Assembly: GCA_022496205.1 (NCBI GenBank)
Contig: WTXD01000023.1
Span: forward strand, 1-64,000
DNA from: Gloeopeniophorella convolvens
Lineage: Eukaryota; Basidiomycota; Agaricomycetes; Russulales
Length of the DNA: 64,000 nt
Reading direction: 5' to 3'
The number at the start of each line of letters is the position of its first letter. The first letter of the stretch is position 1. Shown here in pieces: positions 46,838 through 56,096 of this stretch. A model generated the notes under the pieces. That model was not told the DNA's origin. It made no database searches and was given only the letters and a program-made list of their open reading frames with translations. Position numbers and translations under genes: made by a program.

Positions 46838-48924
46838 CTAAATGAGATAGACTCTGCTTAGCGCCTCATGTTTCGCCTGCAGAAGGATAAAGGTCACCTC
46901 GTCTAGAGCCCGCTGTAGATCGTCTGCTACTTGAGTGCAAAACACATTTCCCGAAGGGAAATAAGTCCTCGTGCAGAATAAGCAATCCCGCTCATGAACA
47001 TGGGTTGTCAACGCTTCGAAGATAGCAGTATGAACTATCTTGGGCGTCGGAAACGGGCTTGTAAAGTCTTGATCCAGGCCCCAAATGTAGCTCGTGAACA
47101 TACGCGACAGCCACAAGGGGAGAGAACTTTTGGGATCGATGGATCTACAGCGGGTGCCAATTTTATCTTTATCTGCGCCTTCAGATGGATTCTCTGGGGT
47201 GGCTCTCCGACCCATATACTGGACATTGGTGATTTTGGATCAAGGAGGGCTAGAAAGCGCGATCGGAGAGCGCGGCGACACCGTTTGCGGAGCTGAGCGA
47301 GGTCGTGGAGGGCCGTTCCTTCGAAAAGCCGCAGCTCTTCGCCAAGGAACTCGAACGTCATGGGGTGATGTAACGATAGCCTAGCTGAGAGCGCGGCCTC
47401 AGGGAGGAGGCGTAGCTTGCTCGCCACAGCATAGACGTGGAATGTCTCCTTGCAGGTCGGCTGCGGGATGTCTCCGCGGTTGATTTGGGCACGGAGACTT
47501 GATAGGATGGAGACGATATCGTATTTTTGAGCAGCAGCAAGCAAAGGCAACAACTTGTCCCAGGATTCAGGGGCAGTCGCTAGCGGAACAGGGTATAACA
47601 TCGTGATGAGGCTGTCCAACACATGCGCGTCCTCAGATAGGTGCACGGTGGGAATCCCGCCGACGGTTTTAATATCGTCGGACTGAGGAAGGGAGAATAT
47701 GTCATGGAAGAGAGGTGATGCAATCTCTAATATCGATTTGTGGACACGGAAATTGGTGAGATCAGATGATTGGAGCAATACGTCGCCATCCTGCGCGTTG
47801 AATCGACTGAGTGAGGTGGCGCTCTCTGGAGTCTCGTTCTCGTGGTTGCGGAAGCTTGTCTCGCCCCCCAAGAGAAGAGCTTTGCTAGCCTGCGCATGTC
47901 TGGCGTCAATCCAGTGCTTCCAGGTGACAAGACCAATATAGTACTTACCGCCTTTATGCTGCGGTCAACAACTTCCGCCAAGGCTATCCAGAAATTGCGT
48001 ATGGAACTGTCGGTTATGCTAGTGCAGGAGGAGCAACGCCGGGCCCCCACATCCCTAACTGGGGGAACAGGGCAATGTGTTGTCTCAGGGCGGTATGCAG
48101 ACTGATGGGGTCAAGCAAATGACCCAGTGAGGAAGTCGATGAGTCAAGGTATGCACTAAGCCATTGAGGTATGCCCGGCACCTCAGAATACCTGATACAA
48201 GCCAATCCCGTAGTGAACTTGGTACATGCTCGGGAACGCAGGAACACTGCAATATTAGCTTTCAGATTCTCTCGGATTCTTTGGTGGTACTTCCATAGTT
48301 CGTGTAGAAACGCCCCGACATGATATTCAGCTTTCCTCCCAGACTCTGTATAGTGATTTGGAGGCCGAGGGTGCGCCGCGCTGCTCTGACTGCTTCGTCA
48401 CGAAGGCTATATCTCTGGGAGAGGGCGAAGGCCTGAAGGGCGGACCCTTCGGAGATCGAGCTCGAGGGCTCTTGGGAGATTTGTCCCCGGATACGAGAAA
48501 GTACAAAACCCATTTCATACTTCTGCGCTATTGATAAAAGTTCCATCACTTGCTCAGCCTTCGATGGTAGGAAAGCTGGTACAGGAAAAATGAAGCTGAA
48601 TAGACTGGAAAGGATGATGGCACTCTCTGGGAGCCGTGTAATCGGAAGTGGCGACTCGCCGCGCTCGGCAGGGGCAGTGGCCGTCGCAGATACGCTCAAT
48701 GAGGTATCGTGCTCAGTTTGGATCAACCCACGAAGGACAGCAGAGCTTTCAGAGATATAGCTCCTGCGCAGTGGAAATTTATGAAGATCAGAGGAGAGAA
48801 TGATGATATCCGGGTCGGGATAGCTGGAAAATTGGATGGGAGGCGGAGTGGAACGCCCTCTCAGTTCGGAGTCAGACTCGAAGTCGGTAGGCTGCACGGA
48901 AGCTTCTGGAATTCCGGTCGACAT
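46838..48924 (-). pseudogene. Double BTB gene with three frameshifts (BTB-4)
   Basis: The start at 48924 (MSTGIPEASVQPTDFESDSE) and the first BTB (PDPDIIILSSDLHKFPLRRS, LPITRLPESAIILSSLFSF) are open. A one-base deletion near 48311-48316, where BTB-5 reads MPGAFLYELWKYHQ, then shifts the frame. A second shift lies near 48045-48060, before RCSSCTSITDSSIRNFW. The second half is open (DVLLQSSDLTNFRVHKSILE to LRLFEGTALHDLAQLRKR), but a third shift near 47195-47203 separates it from DCLFCTRTYFPSGNVFC and the end. The splice junction near 47948 (GTAAGTAC) is preserved. Three independent indels make this a pseudogene, still about 80-90 percent similar to BTB-5. Confidence 0.85.
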
Positions 48925-49568
48925 GGTGTCGGACAGGGCGTGGTTGCTGGAGTTTGCGGGTAATATTCTGGGTGAAACGATGAAGAGCTGACAGTGACAG
49001 TGGTACATAGGCGGTTGAGGATCGCGGTTATCCATTGAACGCGTTGGGAATCGATGGATCCGTCGCGACCAAACAGACCAAAACAGACCAATGGCGTATC
49101 GGTTCGGTTCGACTAAGTTCAACTGCGCGCTGCCACCGCCAGTGTTGATCATAGCACTACGACCAGAAGACAGGCGCGAATTCGTATCAAGTGCAAAACA
49201 CATTTCCTACTTAGGAAATATGTCTTCGTGCAGAACGGACTATCGACTCCATCGCCAGAAATTGTGAATCCTGACGAAGGATTGCAGGCACCGCTGGCAA
49301 ACGCCGGCGCCAGCACAACACATCTTATTCCGCCCTATGTATCGGGCCTATTACCGCTTGCATGCCACATACCTCGAATCTCAATTCGACAAACTTATAC
49401 TGAGATACAGGCCGGCTCATCGAACGCCGATTCGAGACAGAGCGTTCTAAGCTCAAGAAATCGTTAGTGTGAGGTATCACTTCCTCATCATCATCCCATG
49501 CATCCACACGCGTTAACAACCCAATAGGCCCTCGGTATATCAGCATTGCGCACTACCAGGTGTCAGCA
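48925..49568. other. Spacer in the BTB array
   Basis: Promoter side of BTB-4 and 3' flank of BTB-5. It carries a tandem AAACAGACC motif at 49068-49092. Confidence 0.4.
49068..49092. repeat. Tandem ACCAAAACAG motif upstream of BTB-4
   Basis: GACCAAACAGACC followed by AAAACAGACCA, about 145 bp upstream of the BTB-4 start. The same motif (TGACCAAAACAGACCAAAAC, 51863-51882) lies about 150 bp upstream of BTB-5. Conserved position suggests either a promoter element or simply shared ancestry. Confidence 0.35.
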
Positions 49569-51711
49569 TCACGTTGTCGTCGGATGTTCCCTGAAATTTG
49601 CTGAGTTCCTGGACGATATGGTGTTTAGCGCCTCGTGTTTCGCCCGCAGAAGGATAGAGGTTACCTCGTCTAGGGTCCGCTGTAGATCGTCTGTTACTTG
49701 AGTGCAGAACACATTTCCTGAAAGGAAATATGTCCATGTGCAGAACCCGCAAGCCTGCGCCTGAGCGTGGGTCATCAACGCTTCGACAATATCAGCGTGA
49801 ACCAGCTTAGGCGTCGGCAATGGGCTTGTAAAGTCTCTATCCAAGTCTCGAATATAACCTGAGAGGACACCTGATAGCCACGAGGGGAGAGAAATCTGAG
49901 GCTCGATTGATCTGCAGTGCGGCAGTGCGGTCACTCTGTCCCCATCCGTGCTCTGAGATAGATTCTCTGAAGACGGCTCCCCAACCCATATCTTGGAAAT
50001 CGGTGATTTTGGATCAAGGAACGCTCGAAAGCGGGATAGGAGGGCGTAGCGACACCGTTTGCGGAGCTGAGCGAGGTCGTGGAGGGCCGTTCCTTCGAAA
50101 AGTCGCAGCTCTTCGCCAAGGAACTCGAACGTCATGGGGTGATGTAACGATAGCCTAGCTGAGAGCGCGGCCTCAGGGAGGAGGCGTAGCTTGCTCGCCA
50201 CAGCATAGACGTGGAATGTCTCCTTGCAGGTCGGCTGCGGGATGTCTCCGCGGTTGATTTGGGCACGGAGACTTGATAGGATGGAGACGATATCGTATTT
50301 TTGAGCAGCAGCAAGCAAAGGCAACAACTTGTCCCAGGATTCAGGGGCAGTCGCTAGCGGAACAGGGTATAACATCGTGATGAGGCTGTCCAAAACCTGC
50401 GCGTCTTCGGATAGGCGCACGATGGGAATCCCGTCGACGGTTTCAATATCATCAGACTGAGGAAGGGAGAATATGTCGTGGAAGAGAGGTGACGCAATCT
50501 CCAGTATCGATTTGTGGACACGGAAATTGGTGAGATCAGATGATTGAAGTAACACGTCGCCATCTCGCACAGTAAACCACTTGTGTGATGAAATTCTCTG
50601 CGGAGTTTGGTTTTTGCGATTATGGAAGTTCGCCCCGTCAATCAAAAGAAGAGCTTCGTTAGCCTGCGCGTGTGTAGCATCAGCTCGGTGTTCGCAGATC
50701 ACAATGCCGAGATGGTACCTACCGCCTTTATGCTGCGGTCAACAACTGCCTCCAAGGGTACCCAGAAACTGCGTATAGATTTGCTGGTTATACGGGCACA
50801 GGAGGTACAGAACTGGACCCTCCTCAAGTTCGTACCAATAGTGCCTGGAGACACAGAGACAATATGTTGCCTCAGGGCGGCATGCAGATCGATAGGATCA
50901 AGTAAATGGCCCGGTGACGAAGTCAAGGAGTCAAGGTAAACACCAAGCCATCGGGGTACGTTCGATAGCTCTTCAGAATACTTCGCGCAAAACAATCCCG
51001 CGGTGAACTGGTACTTGCTGGGGAACGCAGGAAAGCTGCAACGTTAGCTTTCAGATTCTCCTGAACCCTTTGATGGTACTTCCAAAGTTCATACAGAAAC
51101 GCTCCCGGCATCGTGTTGAGCTTGCTCTCCAGACGTTGTATAGTGATTGGGAGGCCGAGCGTGAGCCGTGCTGCTTTGGCTGCTTCGTCGCGAAGGTTAT
51201 ATTTGTAGGAGAGGGCGAAGACATGAAAGGCGGACCCTTCGGAGATCAGGTCCGGGAGCTCTTGCGAGATTTGGCCCCGGATACGAGAAAGTACGAAACC
51301 CATTTCGTACTTCCGCGCCACTGATAAAAGTTCCATCACTTGCTCAATGTTCCGTGGTAGAACAGGCGGTACCGGAGAAATGAAACTGAATAGACTGGAG
51401 AGGATGATGGCGCTTTCTGGAAGCCGTGTGATTGGAAGTGGTGACTCATCGCACTCGACAAGGGCTGATGCGGATGCGTCCCATAAGGAATCGAGCTCAG
51501 TTTGAATCAATCCACGAAGGACGGCAGAGCTTTCATAAATATGTCTCCTGCGCAGCGGAAATTCATGAAGATCAGAGGAGAGAATGATGATATCTGGGTC
51601 AGGATAGCTGAAAAATTGGATGGGAGGCGGAGCCGTGGGACGCCCTCTCAGTTCGGAGTCAGACTCGAAGTCGGCGGGGTGCACAGAAGCTTCGGGAATT
51701 TCGGTCGACAT
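49569..51711 (-). pseudogene. Double BTB gene with one frameshift (BTB-5)
   Basis: The start at 51711 (MSTEIPEASVHPADFESDSE) and the first BTB half are open to AAFLRSPAST. There a one-base deletion near 51009-51010 (ACCAGTTC against ACCAAGTTC in BTB-4) shifts the frame. In the other frame the protein continues LFCAKYSEELSNVPRWLGVY, LHAALRQHIVSVSPGT and FCTSCARITSKSIRSFW (CxxC module). A GTAGGTACC donor near 50720 and an ACGCGCAG acceptor join ANEALLLIDGANFHNRKN and an intact second half (DVLLQSSDLTNFRVHKSILE, LHHPMTFEFLGEELRLFEG, ACGFCTWTYFLSGNVFC) to the stop at 49569. With just one lesion, it could also be a sequencing error in a working gene. Confidence 0.75.
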
Positions 51712-52352
51712 GATGCCAGGCAGGGCTTGAACACTGGAGTCGGGTGTCCTATTCCGGGTGAAACGATGAGCTGGGGACGGGAACCCAGTGTAAGCAAGCC
51801 GAGTCGAAAACGTTGGGTTGTCGCGTCAGGCTGTCGCGTCAAACTTGCGGGCGGCGGCAACCTGACCAAAACAGACCAAAACGGCGGCGTATCGCCGCAG
51901 CGGCCCTCGGGCGTGCGCCGATCCGCGCCGGGGCGGTTGGCAACTGTTCCTCCCGCTGCCCTGCGACCCCAGCCCCACGCGAGTAATCCTTGTGCGACCC
52001 ATCGTCTCCTTTTAAGTTGCATCTTTCAAGTCACATTTCGGGATCTACACTCATTCCCTGGCTAGTGCGATAGGACACAATCCGTGAAAATAGGCTGTCA
52101 CGAAGGCGCATAACATGTGTGGTGTCGTAGTTTGGTCGTAGCAAGTACCGAACCCAAAGACGTGCCCGATCCGAGGTAAGTATGTATTATCTACCGAGAC
52201 CCGTCCAGAAACAAAACTAGATTCATATTCACTTTCCTCTCCATCGCATGGAATGCTGCCCCACAAGCTCTGCCTATGTACTGTTGGATGTCGATGGAGT
52301 CCCATTATCGGAGCGGGCGCTCTGCCAAAATTCTGCAACTGCCTATATGATA
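51712..52352. other. Spacer in the BTB array
   Basis: Promoter side of BTB-5 and 3' flank of BTB-6. GTGAAAATAGGCTGTCACGA at about 52085 has a counterpart at about 53533, so these flanks were duplicated with the genes. Confidence 0.4.
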
Positions 52353-53225
52353 TCAATGGATTGACAGCTCAGATTCGTGTCCGGAATGGGGGGGGAAAGG
52401 GATGGTCACCTCATCCAGAGCCTGTTGCATACTATTTGCAACTTGGGTACAAAGCGTCTCCCCCGAGGATAAGAACATTCGTGCGCAGAATGTGCAATTC
52501 AGCTCTCGAGTGTGGCTTCTAACTTTTTCGTAGATCTTCGAGCGTACATCTGTAAAGTCGGGGAGCGGGCTTGTGAAGTCATATTCCATCTCATCGACAG
52601 CCCAATCGAAAGCAGAACGGAGCCACCATGGCAGACCAATATGACCGCGCGGACCGTAGTTCGCCTTGCAACTGGTAGTCTCTTCCGTCCCGACTTGCGG
52701 AGGATCTTCTTCAGACGATGTCCGGGTCTCTCGGGCCCACGCACTGGTCCCTGATGAGTTCGGGTCAAGGAATGTGCCGAAGCAGCGCAGGAGGGAGTCC
52801 CGACACCACTTGCGAAATTGCGCGAGCTCATACAGAGCGTTTCCTTCAAAGAGTTGCATATCTTCGCCAAGGAATTCGAATGTCATTGGGTGATGCAGCG
52901 TCAGTCTGGCCGAAAGCATATACTCCGGGGCTAGGCACATCTTCATCTCGGCACGGTCGGGGAGCTGTATGATGGGCAACGTCTCACCACTTTGCAGGGT
53001 TAAAGATGTCTCCATGTGGACGGCACTAGGACCAGCTTGGATGAGTTCACGGAGCACAGGAGAGCTCTCTGCGACGTAAACCTTGCGCAGAGGAAGCTCA
53101 CGGAGGTCGGAGGAACGGATGATGACGTCTGGGTCAGGATAAGTTAGGAACTCAGTGAGAGGCGCCTCAGAAACCAGGCCCTCCATGGGTGAATGCACGA
53201 TGGTGTCGAATACTGTTGCTGACAT
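52353..53225 (-). CDS. BTB protein with internal deletion (BTB-6, 290 aa)
   Basis: Short, uninterrupted frame from MSATVFDTIVHSPMEGLVSE to the stop at 52353. The first 95 residues match the start of BTB-7 (PDPDVIIRSSDLRELPLRKV, SSPVLRELIQAGPS, LPIIQLPDRAE). The next residue already corresponds to the far end of the second BTB half (MKMCLAPEYMLSARLTLHHP), then MTFEFLGEDMQLFEGNALYE and the C-terminal cysteine module NCTFCARMFLSSGETLC. The rest of BTB1, its CxxC module, the intron and the BTB2 core, several hundred residues in all, are gone, and the frame is kept. Whether it is expressed is unknown. A half-BTB1 joined to a C-terminal module could act as a dominant interactor or be a dead remnant. 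Confidence 0.7.
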   Translation of the reverse strand: MSATVFDTIVHSPMEGLVSEAPLTEFLTYPDPDVIIRSSDLRELPLRKVYVAESSPVLRELIQAGPSAVHMETSLTLQSGETLPIIQLPDRAEMKMCLAPEYMLSARLTLHHPMTFEFLGEDMQLFEGNALYELAQFRKWCRDSLLRCFGTFLDPNSSGTSAWARETRTSSEEDPPQVGTEETTSCKANYGPRGHIGLPWWLRSAFDWAVDEMEYDFTSPLPDFTDVRSKIYEKVRSHTRELNCTFCARMFLSSGETLCTQVANSMQQALDEVTIPFPPHSGHESELSIH

Positions 53226-53769
53226 AGTAGTTGGGATTCAGACGTGGTGAGACGTGATGAGACTGGTCTCCTGTAAGTTACTATAACCCCTGTAAGCGCA
53301 TAGCGGCCCGGGCTGCCCCTCGAATCACCACCATGTTTGAAATTTGAACCCCCGCTCGACTCTCCGACCCGGGTCGTGGCCAACTTTTCAAACTGGCATC
53401 CAACGTGCAGCTCCCACTCTCCAGCCCTCAATCCATTAAATGCGATCTATTGTCTCATGCTCCTTCGTATCGCATTTCAAGTTCAAGACACACGATCTCT
53501 CACGGGCCACTAAGTATGAAAAGACATCGCCCGTGAAGATAGGCTGCCACCACGGAGGCACACGCGGGATATCTTCAAGACTCTATCCAATGACCTCAAC
53601 TCGAGATACTATCTGCTGAAAATCTATCGGAAGCAAAACTAGGTTGATATTTACCTTTCTTACCACCGCCTATGTCGCTATCCAAGCCCTGCATATGTAA
53701 TGTGAGCTGATGAAACTGTTGGATCAGGCTCTTCGCCAGAACCCCGCGAGTGCCTATAGAATCGACAGC
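53226..53769. other. Spacer in the BTB array
   Basis: Promoter side of BTB-6 and 3' flank of BTB-7. No gene is seen. Confidence 0.4.
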
Positions 53770-55814
53770 TCAGTTTCGTGTCCGGAATGGAGGGGAAAGG
53801 ACGATCACCTTGTCTAGCGCTTGCTGCGTGCTATTCACAACTTGGTTGCAAAACGTCTCTCCCGAGGATGAGAACGTTCGTGCACAGAACGTGCAATTCT
53901 CCTGTCGAATGTGGTTTCCGATAGCTGCGTGAATCTTCGAGCGTAAGTCTTGAGGTTTGGGAAGTGGGCTCGTGAAGTCAAAATCGATGTCCTCGGCAAA
54001 AGCGATACGAATCCACCAAGGGATGCCTTTAGGGTCGGTCGACTTGCAACTGGCCGCCTCTTCCATCCCGACTTGTGGAGGATCCTCGTTGGATGATGGC
54101 TGAGTCCCTCGGGTCCATACACTGATCACTGATGAGTTCGGGCCAACGAGCGTGCATTTGCAGTGCAGGAGGGAGTGCCGACAATACTTGCGAAATTGCG
54201 CGAGCTCATGCAGAGCGTTGCCTTCAAAGAGCCCCACATCTTGGCCAAGGAATTCGAACGTCATTGGGTGGTGCAACGTCAGTCTGGCCGAAAGCATATA
54301 CTCTGGAGCTAAGCACATCTTCCTCGCCAGGGCATAGACGCGGAAGGTCTCTTTGCCGGTGGGTGCTGGGACATCGCCACAGTTGATTTTGGTGCGTAGA
54401 AATGACTGGACAGTCACCATGTCATATTTCTGTGCGGCTGAGAGCAAGGATAGTAGCTCGTCCCAGGAGTCAGGTATGATTGGGAGGACGGGGTACAGCA
54501 TCGTGAGTAGGCTATTGAGCACGCCCGCTTCCTCGGAGACCTGCACGACAGGGAGCCCGTCGATGGTCTCAGCGTCGCAAGACTGGGGTAAGGAGAACAT
54601 GTCGTCAAAAAGCGGCGACGACATGGCTAGTGTCGATTTTTGAACACGGAACTTGGCGAAGTCGGACGATTGGAGCAGTACGTCGCCATCCCGTACATCC
54701 AATTGCTTGCCGAGCAAACATGTCACCGTAACTTCCTTCGATCGATCGCCGCGGTCGCAGATATTCTTATCATTTTCGATGAAAAAGCCTTCAGATGCCT
54801 GTATATACGAGCGTCAGTGGTTTAAGCGAACCGCGCACGATTCAAAGAACCTACTCGGAGGATGCTACCATCGATGATAGCTGCCAGAGCCGTGCAGAAA
54901 GTGCGTACCGCCCCATCGGCCACGCGGGCACAATCGAGGCACTTCTCTCTATTGACATTCGTCACGAAGCCCAATAGAGGCCCGTAGCCGGAAACGTGAT
55001 GTGCCCGGGCAACGTGAAACTCGATGGGATCAACTTGGAGAGCCTGAGTATAGTGCGCAGTGATCGAGTTGAAGTAATCCCGAAGCCAGTTTGGGATCTG
55101 CTGCTCGGGACCCTGCGCACATGACCCCCTCACGAAGTCAAGACACACACTGGAGGACGCGAATAGCCTGAGGGCAGCCTCCAGAGTCTGCCTGACTTTC
55201 TGATGGTATCGCCATATCTCATAGAACGAAGTGCCCGGCAGGCTATTCAGTTTGGTTTCTAGGTCCCGGAGAGTTATGCGGGTCCCAAGCGTGAGCCTGG
55301 CAGCTTGAAGCGCCTCTTGGCGAAGTCCGTACTTCCGCGCGAGGCCAAAAGCAAGCAAGGCATTTCCTTTGGAGATCAGCGTCGGACGCTCGATCGAGAT
55401 GTGGCTGCGGATGCGCCCTAGAACGACATCCATCTTGTACTTCTGGGCGACCGATAGAAGTTCCACCACTTGTTCGAGCTTCGGTGGGAGGTCGGCAGGT
55501 ACGGGAAAGACGAAACTGAACAAGCTGGAGAGGATATCGGCACGGTCGGGGAGCTGTACGATGGGCAACATCTTAACGCTTTCCAGGTCGGATGATGGCT
55601 CCGTGTCGACGGCGCAACTTGGACCAGCTTGGATGAGCTCACGGAGCACAGGAGAGCTCTCGACGATGTAAAGTTTGCGCAGTGGAAGCTCGCGGAGGTC
55701 GGAGGAGCGAACGATGATGTCCGGGTCAGGGTAGTTTAGAAGGTCTGAATCGAAAAGAATCTCGAAAGCCGAGTCTTCGGTGGGGGAGTGTGCATGGGGT
55801 GCTATGGTTGGCAT
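53770..55814 (-). CDS. Double BTB/POZ domain protein (BTB-7)
   Basis: Apparently intact. It starts at 55814 (MPTIAPHAHSPTEDSAFEIL). The first half has PDPDIIVRSSDLRELPLRKL, LPIVQLPDRADILSSLFSFV, LLAFGLARKYGLRQEALQAA, HQKVRQTLEAALRLFASSS and the module VNREKCLDCARVADGAVRTF. The junction intron runs from a GTAGGTTC donor near 54853 to TATATACAG near 54797, joining SILR to ASEGFFIENDKN. The second half has DVLLQSSDFAKFRVQKSTLA, ETFRVYALARKMCLAPEYML, LTLHHPMTFEFLGQDVGLFE and the module ENCTFCARTFSSSGETFC, ending LSPPFRTRN at 53770. It is the best template for reading the deletion in BTB-6. Function unknown. Confidence 0.85.
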
Positions 55815-56096
55815 GATGGTCAGACAGAGCAGGGAACGCAGCACACTCTTGGTGGGTGCCAGTTATAAGGGTGGCAGAGAGTGTGGCAGGCTCTGGCCAC
55901 CAATGCATGCCACCGGCGAAATCCGATCCCGACACCACGCGCCACCGCGCCGGCTACCCGCAATCGACTGTTTGGCCACATATCACCTCCCCAAAGACTT
56001 TGGTGGCAAGCCACAAGTCTCGGGAGTTCCTGCGTATATCTGTCGAGCCGGTGCCAGTGAAACGCATTCAATACAAAATCCTACAAATACCCTGAT

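Noticed and set aside
47358..50314. Identical 60-codon frames at 47358-47540 and 50132-50314 as a repeated small gene
   Set aside because: They are frame shadows inside the BTB-4 and BTB-5 coding sequence. Their identity is explained by the conversion tract.
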